The notes under the pieces were generated by a model. The model was not told where the DNA came from. It did no database searches and worked only from the letters and a program-made list of their open reading frames with translations. A stretch of DNA of 21,615 bases, taken from assembly GCA_023430465.1 (NCBI GenBank), contig JAEZAM010000003.1:1-21615 (forward strand). The letters run 5' to 3'. This document shows positions 1 to 6,274 of this stretch, in pieces. The position numbers and the translations under genes were made by a program. The stretch is from Bacteroidota bacterium (GTDB lineage: Bacteria > Bacteroidota > Bacteroidia > Chitinophagales > Chitinophagaceae). Numbering within the stretch: position 1 is the first letter of the stretch; each line of letters opens with the position of its first letter.

Positions 1-26
1 TGAGCCTGTCGAAGGTTCGAAGGGCC
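1..26. repeat. TGAGCCTGTCGAAG repeat, left end
   Basis: The first 14 bases are TGAGCCTGTCGAAG, followed by GTTCGAAGGGCC. The same 14-mer occurs three times in tandem at 21562-21603 and is followed there by nearly the same 12-base tail. It lies outside any gene, downstream of lpdA. It is probably one copy of a dispersed intergenic repeat. The sequence shows no associated transposase. Confidence 0.8.
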
Positions 27-40
27 CGAAATAAGGATGA

Positions 41-97
41 CTGGTGCTGGATGCTGGATAGCTGGATAGCTGGATGCTGGATGCTGGGTGCTGGATA
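41..97. repeat. CTGGATR heptamer array 1
   Basis: Eight tandem units of CTGGATG, CTGGATA or close variants (CTGGTG, CTGGGTG). Two units carry one extra G, so the period is 7-8 bp. The array lies in the 255-base non-coding stretch downstream of lpdA. The same unit recurs at 1743-1805, 2611-2679, 2847-2876 (opposite strand) and 21371-21405. Confidence 0.9.
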
Positions 98-159
98 ATC
101 ATCTGCGTTCTGTCCTCACCTGGCTGCCGGGGCTTCGGGATTTGCGTGCCGGGCTGCTT

Positions 160-198
160 GTAAAATAACAAAGAGCGAAGTAAACACCTCGCTCTTTG
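160..198 (-). terminator. Intrinsic terminator of lpdA
   Basis: On the minus strand a perfect 10-bp stem, CAAAGAGCGA with TCGCTCTTTG, encloses a 10-base loop and is followed by the T-rich run TTATTTTA. It starts about 58 bases past the lpdA stop codon, which fits a Rho-independent terminator for leftward transcription. The plus strand downstream of the stem is not T-rich, so it should work mainly in one direction. Confidence 0.75.
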
Positions 199-221
199 AA
201 TGTCGGACTCCGCACACCTAC

Positions 222-241
222 CCTGCCTGCCGGCAGGCAGG
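222..241. repeat. Perfect 20-bp palindrome
   Basis: CCTGCCTGCCGGCAGGCAGG equals its own reverse complement over all 20 bases. Related hairpins built on the same CCTGCC arm occur at 1810-1828 and 2820-2834, each next to a CTGGATR array. It lies 14 bases past the lpdA stop. Read through, it produces spurious peptides such as CLPAGR, which argues against a small gene here. Confidence 0.85.
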
Positions 242-255
242 TCCACACTCCCCAC

Positions 256-1656
256 TTATAAATGTATCGCCTCCCCATATGCCACTTCAATCGCGTCTTT
301 AACGCTTTCGCTGATGGTTGGGTGAGGGTGTATGCTGTTTAGCACTTCATGATGCGTGGTTTCCAGTTTGCGTGCAGTAACTGTTTGTGCAATGATCTCG
401 GTCACATTGTACCCGATGGCATGCGTACCAAGCCACTCACCATATTTTGCATCGAAGATCACTTTTACAAAACCCTCTGCATGACCTGCTGCTGACGCTT
501 TACCACTTGCACTCAATGGGAACTTACCCACCTTGATCTCATAGCCTGCATCCTTTGCCTGCTTTTCTGTATAACCCACAGATGCGATCTCAGGATAGCA
601 GTATGTACATCCGGGAACATTATTGTAATCAAGTGCTTCAGGCTGATGCTTGTATTTCTTTTCACCAAAGGCAATAGCCTCAACGCAGATGATCGCTTCT
701 TTGGATGCCACATGCGCCAATGCCTGGCCCGGTACACAATCCCCGATCGCATAAATGCCGGGGATGCTGGTCTGGTAATTTTTATCTACCGTGATACGGC
801 CTTTGTCAGTTTTTACACCAACAGTTTCGAGGCCAATGCCTTCGATGTTTGCAGCAACCCCGACAGCACTCAGCAGGATATCCGCTTCCAGCGTCACCTC
901 GCCGCTGGCTGTTTTCACTTTGGCCTTCACACCATTGCCACTGGTATCAACGGAAGTAACTTCGCTGCTGGTCATGATATCGATGCCCTGCTTCTTAAAA
1001 TTCTTTTCAAGCTCTTTTGACACATCTTCATCCTCTACCGGCACAATCCGCGGAAGGAATTCAACGATCGTTACTTTAGTTCCTATGCTGTTATAGAAAT
1101 AGCCAAACTCAACACCGATCGCACCGCTGCCGACGACTATCATACTCTTCGGTTGTGTCGGCAAAGCCATCGCTTCGCGGTACCCGACGATCTTTTTGCC
1201 ATCCTGCTTCAGGGCCGGCAGTTCGCGGCTGCGGCCACCGGTAGCGATGATGATATGTTTACCTTCTACCGTCTGCTTCTGGCCATCTTTTTCCACCTCG
1301 ATCTTACCCTTCGCCACCAGCTTACCAAAGCCCATGATAACATCGATCTTGTTCTTCTTCATGAGGAATTGTACACCCTTGCTCATTTTGTCCGCAACAC
1401 CGCGACTGCGTTTGATGATGGCGTCGAATTTCGGAGTACCGGTTGCTTCGATGCCGTATGATTCGGCGTGCTTTATATCGTTCACCACCTGTGCGGACTT
1501 TAACAGGGCCTTGGTCGGAATACATCCCCAGTTGAGGCAAATGCCCCCCAGGCTTTCTTTTTCAATGATCGCCGTCTTGAATCCTAACTGGGAAGCCCGG
1601 ATGGCCGCCACGTATCCACCTGGGCCGCTACCGAGCACAACTACATCGTATGCCAT
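256..1656 (-). CDS. lpdA: Dihydrolipoyl dehydrogenase (E3)
   Basis: A 466-aa FAD-dependent pyridine nucleotide-disulfide oxidoreductase, full length for the family. It reoxidises dihydrolipoyl groups of pyruvate, 2-oxoglutarate or branched-chain 2-oxoacid dehydrogenases (or the glycine cleavage system) and passes electrons to NAD+. Visible features are an N-terminal FAD-binding GSGPGG (residues 10-14 region), the redox-active pair C40/C45 in GGICLNWGCIPTK, an NAD-binding GSGAIG near 176-181, an IYAIGDC FAD motif near 301-307, and the C-terminal catalytic HPHPTISE with H445 and E450. The ATG at 1656 directly precedes the FAD motif, so the start is secure. It stands alone, with repeat-rich gaps on both sides and a hairpin terminator downstream. 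No E1 or E2 gene is nearby, so the partner complex cannot be named. Confidence 0.96.
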   Translation of the reverse strand: MAYDVVVLGSGPGGYVAAIRASQLGFKTAIIEKESLGGICLNWGCIPTKALLKSAQVVNDIKHAESYGIEATGTPKFDAIIKRSRGVADKMSKGVQFLMKKNKIDVIMGFGKLVAKGKIEVEKDGQKQTVEGKHIIIATGGRSRELPALKQDGKKIVGYREAMALPTQPKSMIVVGSGAIGVEFGYFYNSIGTKVTIVEFLPRIVPVEDEDVSKELEKNFKKQGIDIMTSSEVTSVDTSGNGVKAKVKTASGEVTLEADILLSAVGVAANIEGIGLETVGVKTDKGRITVDKNYQTSIPGIYAIGDCVPGQALAHVASKEAIICVEAIAFGEKKYKHQPEALDYNNVPGCTYCYPEIASVGYTEKQAKDAGYEIKVGKFPLSASGKASAAGHAEGFVKVIFDAKYGEWLGTHAIGYNVTEIIAQTVTARKLETTHHEVLNSIHPHPTISESVKDAIEVAYGEAIHL

Positions 1657-1742
1657 GATTAGTTTATTGAGTGATAAGTAAATAATTAGCGTAAATGCGG
1701 GGCGAAGTTATCCGAAAATAGCGGAATTACCCAACGCCTGGG

Positions 1743-1805
1743 CTGGATGCTGGATACTGGATGCTGGATACTGGATGCTGGATACTGGATATTGGATGCT
1801 GGATG
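1743..1805. repeat. CTGGATR heptamer array 2
   Basis: Nine consecutive units of exactly 7 bp: CTGGATG and CTGGATA largely alternate, with one TTGGATG. This is the cleanest array in the window. It sits about 86 bases upstream of the lpdA start, in the 267-base lpdA/pcm gap. A CCTGCC hairpin (1810-1828) and an A/T-rich block (1841-1895) follow. Confidence 0.95.
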
Positions 1806-1809
1806 CGGG

Positions 1810-1895
1810 CCTGCCTGCCGAAGACAGGATACGAGGCAACTTTTTAATTTTTCATTTTTAATTTTGTAATTGAAAATTACGCCCCGGTCCTTGAG
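1810..1895. repeat. Hairpin plus A/T-rich block of the composite module
   Basis: CCTGCCTGCCGAAGACAGG (1810-1828) is an imperfect version of the palindrome at 222-241. The 55-base block at 1841-1895 is T-rich, then continues with ACGCCCCGGTCCTTGAG. A 55-base block at 21454-21508 matches it closely, with one compensated indel and a few substitutions. Both copies follow a CTGGATR array in the same orientation. Confidence 0.8.
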
Positions 1896-1923
1896 ACTTT
1901 TTCATTCACGCCACACTCCGCAC

Positions 1924-2577
1924 TCACTGATTCTTCCCGCCCAGCATTGGCACAAATGAGAAATTGTCGAACACTTCCTCCTTTATCCCTCCTTCCAGTT
2001 TCGTGATTCGCCGCATCTGCTGCACATCGCCACTGCCCACCGGTATTACCATCATCCCGCCTGTCTTCAACTGAGCAAGAAGCTTTGGCGGAATCTCCGG
2101 AGCAGCCGCAGTAATGATCACCCGGTCAAATGGAGCATAGGTTGGTAACCCCTCGTACCCATCTCCATAAAAGGATTTAATGGAGCGGTATTTCTTCAGC
2201 CAGTCGAAATGCTTATTGCTGTCGAACAGCTTTTTCTGCCGCTCGATCGTGTAGACCTGCGCATGCAGCTCTGCCAGCACGGCCGCCTGGTAGGCACTGC
2301 CGGTTCCGATCTCCAATACCTTCATGAATGGCTTCAATTCCAGCAACTGGCTTTGGTAGGCCACCGTGTAAGGTTGGGAAATGGTCTGCCCTTCACCGAT
2401 CGGGAAGGCACGATCCTCGTAAGCCGCTTCATCGAACGCGGAATCCAGGAAAAAATGACGGGGAATATTGTTGATCGCCTCCAGTACCCGGTCGTCCGTG
2501 ATACCCTTACCGCGAATGACATCTACCAGTTTCTTTCGTAACCCCTTGTGACGATATGTATCCTCTGTTGGTCTCAT
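1924..2577 (-). CDS. pcm: Protein-L-isoaspartate O-methyltransferase
   Basis: A 217-aa cytosolic repair enzyme that transfers a methyl group from S-adenosylmethionine to isoaspartyl residues in aged proteins. Family hallmarks are the substrate-side EGQTISQPYTVAYQSQLL, the SAM-binding motif I VLEIGTGSAYQAAVL, the post-motif acidic YTIERQKKLF, GDGYEGLPTYAPFDRVIITAAAPEIP, and a C-terminal MMVIPVG. I take the ATG at 2577 (MRPTEDTYRHKG). An in-frame TTG four codons upstream would be possible, but it lies almost against a TATCTTGC element (2586-2593) that resembles a Bacteroidota -7 box. Repeat-filled gaps flank the gene on both sides, so it is probably transcribed alone. Confidence 0.95.
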   Translation of the reverse strand: MRPTEDTYRHKGLRKKLVDVIRGKGITDDRVLEAINNIPRHFFLDSAFDEAAYEDRAFPIGEGQTISQPYTVAYQSQLLELKPFMKVLEIGTGSAYQAAVLAELHAQVYTIERQKKLFDSNKHFDWLKKYRSIKSFYGDGYEGLPTYAPFDRVIITAAAPEIPPKLLAQLKTGGMMVIPVGSGDVQQMRRITKLEGGIKEEVFDNFSFVPMLGGKNQ

Positions 2578-2585
2578 AAGCGGGT

Positions 2586-2593
2586 GCAAGATA
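2586..2593 (-). promoter_or_regulatory. Candidate -7 element of pcm
   Basis: TATCTTGC on the minus strand ends 8 bases before the chosen ATG at 2577. It is one T short of the Bacteroidota consensus TAnnTTTG. If real, the transcript would be almost leaderless. An alternative full match, TACCTTTG, lies at 2779-2786, about 200 bases upstream. Confidence 0.35.
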
Positions 2594-2610
2594 AGCGATG
2601 TGCGGGATGG

Positions 2611-2679
2611 CTGGATAACCGGAGGGCTGGATGCTTGATTACTGGATAGATGGATGCTGGATTACTGGATAGATGGATG
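2611..2679. repeat. CTGGATR array 3, with a 23-bp higher-order unit
   Basis: Degenerate CTGGATA/CTGGATG units. From 2642 the pattern resolves into a 23-bp unit (2642-2664) whose first 15 bases repeat at 2665-2679. It lies in the 313-base gap between pcm and the phosphomutase gene and faces an opposite-strand array at 2847-2876. Confidence 0.8.
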
Positions 2680-2846
2680 TTTGATAACTGAATGGCCGGA
2701 TAATAACTGAACGCGTGGCGCGCAAATTCCGACGCCCGGGAGTCTCGTCCGTAAATTGGGATGGAGTAAAAAAGAATTCAAAGGTATACCCTCCACTATC
2801 CAGTACCAGCTTCCTGCCTCCTGCCTTAGGCAGGCCAGCAACCAGC
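2680..2846. other. Core between inverted repeat arrays
   Basis: No gene is supported here. The stretch has mixed composition and lies between CTGGATR arrays of opposite orientation. It contains a minus-strand TACCTTTG (2779-2786), an extra CTATCCAG at 2796-2803, and the hairpin CCTGCC-TTA-GGCAGG at 2820-2834. A minus-strand reading frame runs through part of it but has no convincing start and no recognised family. It could be a long pcm leader, a small RNA or a decayed mobile element. Confidence 0.4.
2779..2786 (-). promoter_or_regulatory. TAnnTTTG promoter-like element
   Basis: The minus strand reads TACCTTTG, an exact match to the Bacteroidota -7 consensus. I see no clear TTG -33 element at 17-23 bp. 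It would direct transcription leftward across array 3 into pcm, giving a leader of nearly 200 bases, or produce an untranslated RNA. Confidence 0.35.
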
Positions 2847-2876
2847 CATCCAGCATCCATCCATCCAGCTATCCAG
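2847..2876. repeat. CATCCAG array 4, inverted relative to arrays 1-3
   Basis: CATCCAG, CATCCATCCATCCAG and CTATCCAG in succession are the reverse complement of the CTGGATR unit. Thirteen bases, ATCCAGCATCCAT at 2848-2860, are perfectly complementary to 2650-2662 in array 3. The array ends 14 bases from the phosphomutase stop codon. Confidence 0.85.
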
Positions 2877-2890
2877 TATCCGATCCGGCC

Positions 2891-4615
2891 CTACCCCAGC
2901 TTCATATCCGCAATAATCGCCCTGATCTTCGCATCCAGCTCTTTGTTCACCTTGTCATAGTCCTCGGCGTTGGTCAGCTTCTCGCGAATACTGAAATAGA
3001 ATTTTATCTTGGGTTCCGTTCCACTTGGGCGTGCACTGATGATGCTGCCGTCTTCGAGTACAAACTGCAGCACATTTGATTTTGGCAGGTCGATCTTCCA
3101 GCTCTCACCGGTTTGCGGGTTAACCCCTTTGCTTGTTTCATAATCCAGCAACTGCACCACCGGCGATCCATTGATGGATGTGGGCGGGCTCTGCCTGTAG
3201 CCTTCCATCATCGCAGCGATCTGTTGCTGACCATCCATCCCTTTTTTTGTTATGGAAATAAGGTCTTCTTTATAAAAACCATGTTGAATATACAGTTCGA
3301 TCAGTTTATCAAACAATGTCCTGCCCTTGTCTTTTTCATAGGCCGCCATTTCACAAAGCAGAGCTACAGCGCTCACCGCGTCCTTGTCGCGGATCTTATC
3401 GCCGATCATCAACCCAAAACTTTCCTCACCACCGATCACATAATTTTCCTTCCCCTCTTTTTTCCTGATCATTTCCGATATCCACTTAAAGCCGGTTAAT
3501 GTCCGGTAGCAGGCAACGCCATTTGCCTTAGCAAGACCATCTACCATCCCTGTTGTAACGATCGTGGTGATGACCATATCATTTTCCTTCGCCACGCCTT
3601 TTGTCTTCCGCGCTTCCAGCAGATAGTTAAAGGCCAGCACGGCGGTCTGGTTGCCATTCATCAGTATCCATTCGCCATGATTATCCTTTACACCAATACC
3701 TACACGATCAGCATCAGGGTCAGTACCCAGCAGGATGTCAGCATCCAGGGCACGGGCTTTCTCCAGCCCTATGGCCATGGTTTCCTTTTCTTCCGGATTG
3801 GGATAACCGACGGTAGGGAAATTGCCGTCAGGTGTGCTTTGTTCATCAACGATATGAACGTTCTCAAAACCAAATTTTTTCAGCACCTGCGGTACCAGCG
3901 TGATGCCGGTTCCATGTATGGGTGTGTAAACGATTTTCAGATCTTTTTGGCGCGCTATCACATCAGGATAAACACTGAGACCCTTTACCATATCCATATA
4001 GGCCTCGTCCAGTTCCTTTCCGATGATCTGTATGCGTGACTCACCACCCGTCCATTTCACATCATCCACAGAAGCGATCTTTTCAACTTCGAGTATCACA
4101 TTCTTATCATGCGGGGGTACCAACTGGGCACCATCATTCCAATAGGCCTTATACCCATTATATTCTTTGGGATTATGCGATGCTGTACAGACCACACCGC
4201 CCTGGCAACCCAGATGCCTGATCGCAAACGATAGTTCCGGTGTGGGGCGCAATGCTTCAAACAGGTATACAGTGATCCCATTGGCTGCAAATACGTTGGA
4301 AGTTGTCTCCGCAAAGAAGCGACTGTTGTTCCTGCTGTCATGTGCGATGGCGACCTTCACTTCTCCGGGAAAGGATTGCTTGAGATAATTGGCATAGCCC
4401 TGCGTAGCCATCCCAACGGTATACTTATTCATGCGGTTCGTACCTACGCCCATCACACCACGCAACCCACCCGTACCGAACTCAAGGTTTCGATAAAATG
4501 CATCCTCCAGCTCAGCATCATTGCCTTGCTGTAATTTGGTTATCTCTGTTTTTGTTGCCTCGTCAAAATTTCCACTGAGCCATGTATCTATCTTCTTTTG
4601 TGTAGCTGCGTCCAT
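2891..4615 (-). CDS. Phospho-sugar mutase (alpha-D-phosphohexomutase)
   Basis: A 574-aa enzyme of the phosphoglucomutase/phosphomannomutase superfamily that interconverts hexose 1- and 6-phosphates through a phosphoserine intermediate. The four active-site loops are present: the phosphoserine loop TASHNPKEYNGYK with S146, the Mg2+ loop DPDADR at about 299-304, the sugar-selecting GGEES at about 395-399, and the phosphate-binding RPSGTEPK at about 529-536. The length and the N-terminal LEFGTGGLRG match the long PgcA-like group that acts on glucose and often mannose phosphates. Substrate preference cannot be read from sequence. The ATG at 4615 gives a normal N-terminus. The gene is divergent from the DUF2279 gene across 120 bases. 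Confidence 0.94.
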   Translation of the reverse strand: MDAATQKKIDTWLSGNFDEATKTEITKLQQGNDAELEDAFYRNLEFGTGGLRGVMGVGTNRMNKYTVGMATQGYANYLKQSFPGEVKVAIAHDSRNNSRFFAETTSNVFAANGITVYLFEALRPTPELSFAIRHLGCQGGVVCTASHNPKEYNGYKAYWNDGAQLVPPHDKNVILEVEKIASVDDVKWTGGESRIQIIGKELDEAYMDMVKGLSVYPDVIARQKDLKIVYTPIHGTGITLVPQVLKKFGFENVHIVDEQSTPDGNFPTVGYPNPEEKETMAIGLEKARALDADILLGTDPDADRVGIGVKDNHGEWILMNGNQTAVLAFNYLLEARKTKGVAKENDMVITTIVTTGMVDGLAKANGVACYRTLTGFKWISEMIRKKEGKENYVIGGEESFGLMIGDKIRDKDAVSAVALLCEMAAYEKDKGRTLFDKLIELYIQHGFYKEDLISITKKGMDGQQQIAAMMEGYRQSPPTSINGSPVVQLLDYETSKGVNPQTGESWKIDLPKSNVLQFVLEDGSIISARPSGTEPKIKFYFSIREKLTNAEDYDKVNKELDAKIRAIIADMKLG

Positions 4616-4722
4616 ATCCCTGGTTGAATTTAAGTGTGGTTATTGATCACATTTATCGTTGAAAATGTGGGGGATGAAGTTAGAGATTTTTGGGATTTAA
4701 ATTCTAAAAGAAGGCGGAAACG

Positions 4723-4730
4723 TACTTTTG
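4723..4730 (+). promoter_or_regulatory. TAnnTTTG promoter of the DUF2279 gene
   Basis: TACTTTTG matches the Bacteroidota -7 element exactly and ends 5 bases before the ATG at 4736. Transcription would begin at or next to the start codon, implying a leaderless or nearly leaderless mRNA. No TTG lies at the usual -33 spacing. The element argues against the upstream TTG start at 4634. Confidence 0.55.
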
Positions 4731-4735
4731 CCGAT

Positions 4736-5725
4736 ATGTGCGCAAATGCCCCGGGTACCTTGCTGATAAGGCTGCAGAAAATAACGCGCAGCACCATCGC
4801 TGCTGGACTATTAATGCTGCTCCCATTACTGTCAATGACGCAGGACAGCCTGAATGTACAGGACTCGAACACGCATGCGGCACAAAAAAAACGTCAACTG
4901 TTCGTGGCGGGCATCACCGGTGCGGGCTATACCGGTACTCTTCTTGCCCTCAACAATGCCTGGTATCGCAATGAAGCGCGCTCAGCTTTTCATACGTTCA
5001 ATGACGCGCGGGAATGGTTACAGGTCGACAAGGCTGGTCATGCCTGGACGGCCTATAATACCGGTCGTGCACTGACTTCGCTCTGGACCTGGACGGGTAT
5101 GGAAAAGAAAAAAGCTGTTTGGGTCGGCGGGCTGAGTGGCTTCGCATTTCTAACTGGTATAGAGTTCCTCGATGCCTACTCCGCCAAATGGGGCTGGAGC
5201 TGGAGCGATATCGCTGCCAACGTCAGTGGCTCCGGTTTGTTCATGACGCAGGAGCTATTGTGGAATGAACAGCGTGTTCAGTTGAAATTCTCTTTTCACC
5301 GCAACAATTACCCTGATGCCGTGCTCGATCGCCGTGCCGACGATCTTTTTGGCAGCAGTTGGTACGAGCGAATGCTCAAAGACTACAATGCGCAGACCTA
5401 CTGGCTGAGCGTGAATGTCCGATCCTTCTTCCCGTCATCTAACTGGCCGGCATGGCTCAATATAGCAACGGGGTACGGAGCGGGGGGTATGTATGGCGGC
5501 TTCGAAAATGTTTGGACCGATCCCGTAGCCGGACCGGTGGAAAGAAACGACATACCGCGTGTACGACAGTTTTACCTGGCACCGGATATTGATCTTACGC
5601 GCATCCCAACCAGGAGCAGGTTTCTGCGTACGGCTTTTTCCATGATAAATTGTTTGAAATTTCCCGCGCCCGCACTCCGGGTTGACAGCAAAGGAAAATG
5701 GAAAGTGCACGCTCTTTACTTCTGA
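4736..5725 (+). CDS. DUF2279 family membrane or envelope protein
   Basis: A 329-aa protein of unknown function. The DUF2279 signature is clear: AWYRNEARSAFHTFNDAREWLQVDKAGHAWTAY, then GFAFLTGIEFLDAYSAKWGWSWSDIAANVSGSGLFMTQE. A basic N-terminus followed by AAGLLMLLPLLSMTQ looks like a signal peptide or anchor, and the hydrophobic stretches around the signature suggest membrane association. I chose the ATG at 4736 over the TTG at 4634 because the longer form adds 34 residues before the signal sequence and would span the TACTTTTG promoter. It converges on the phosphoribosyltransferase gene with one base between stop codons. No function can be inferred from the neighbours. Confidence 0.85.
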   Translation: MCANAPGTLLIRLQKITRSTIAAGLLMLLPLLSMTQDSLNVQDSNTHAAQKKRQLFVAGITGAGYTGTLLALNNAWYRNEARSAFHTFNDAREWLQVDKAGHAWTAYNTGRALTSLWTWTGMEKKKAVWVGGLSGFAFLTGIEFLDAYSAKWGWSWSDIAANVSGSGLFMTQELLWNEQRVQLKFSFHRNNYPDAVLDRRADDLFGSSWYERMLKDYNAQTYWLSVNVRSFFPSSNWPAWLNIATGYGAGGMYGGFENVWTDPVAGPVERNDIPRVRQFYLAPDIDLTRIPTRSRFLRTAFSMINCLKFPAPALRVDSKGKWKVHALYF

Positions 5726-5726
5726 A

Positions 5727-6227
5727 CTATTGCAGGTAAGCACCGCGCACTGTCTCACCTTCTACCTCAACAAATATGTGCTCCTGCCGGGTAGTTGTAA
5801 CCGGGAGACCTACATAGTCTGCATGAACAGGAAATGAGTTGTGGCTGCGGCTAACGAGGATGGCCGTCTGGATCTTGCGCGGATGAAATGCAAGGAAGGG
5901 CTTAAGTGCATACAATAAGGTGCGGCCACTGTTGGCAACATCATCTACGAGCACGATGACCTTATCATTGAAATCAGCCTGCTCACTCAGCGTGATCTCT
6001 CCCGGATTTTTTTTATCGAGGGAGATAGTGATCAGTTGTGTTTTAATACCGGAAATGGATGCAATGAGTTGTTGCAGGTTTCTTGCAATCACACTGCCAC
6101 TCTCGCGAATACCGGCGAGAATAATATGCGATTCATCAAGGTTATTTTCGATGATCTCCAATGCCATCCTGTGCAGCTTTCTGGCTGCTACTTCCTGGTC
6201 AAGAATATAATTTTTATCGCGCGTCAT
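5727..6227 (-). CDS. PyrR-like phosphoribosyltransferase
   Basis: A 166-aa type I phosphoribosyltransferase. The PRPP-binding motif VIVLVDDVANSGRTLL lies near residues 90-105, preceded by a beta-rich core with GIRESGS (about 39-45). The tail ADYVGLPVTTTRQEHIFVEV resembles PyrR, the uracil phosphoribosyltransferase and pyr attenuation protein. Its role here (salvage enzyme, regulator or neither) is uncertain, because no pyrimidine genes are nearby. A good Shine-Dalgarno-like AGGAG lies 7 bases before the ATG at 6227, unusual for this window. It is divergent from the membrane Fe-S gene across 47 bases. Confidence 0.85.
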   Translation of the reverse strand: MTRDKNYILDQEVAARKLHRMALEIIENNLDESHIILAGIRESGSVIARNLQQLIASISGIKTQLITISLDKKNPGEITLSEQADFNDKVIVLVDDVANSGRTLLYALKPFLAFHPRKIQTAILVSRSHNSFPVHADYVGLPVTTTRQEHIFVEVEGETVRGAYLQ

Positions 6228-6274
6228 ACAACTCCTGCATTAAAGCGTAAATTAGCACTTGTAATTGATTGCTT

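Noticed and set aside
99..290. Open frame of 63 codons on the minus strand
   Set aside because: It overlaps the end of lpdA, runs through the terminator hairpin and the 20-bp palindrome (source of CLPAGR) and has no family-like features.
1743..1805. Possible CRISPR array
   Set aside because: Units are 7 bp with no spacers, and no cas genes are present; these are simple tandem repeats.
2639..2860. Minus-strand open frame with a FEFFFTPSQF peptide
   Set aside because: Both ends consist of translated CTGGATR repeats, the start is not convincing and no known family is visible; kept only as part of the repeat-core finding.
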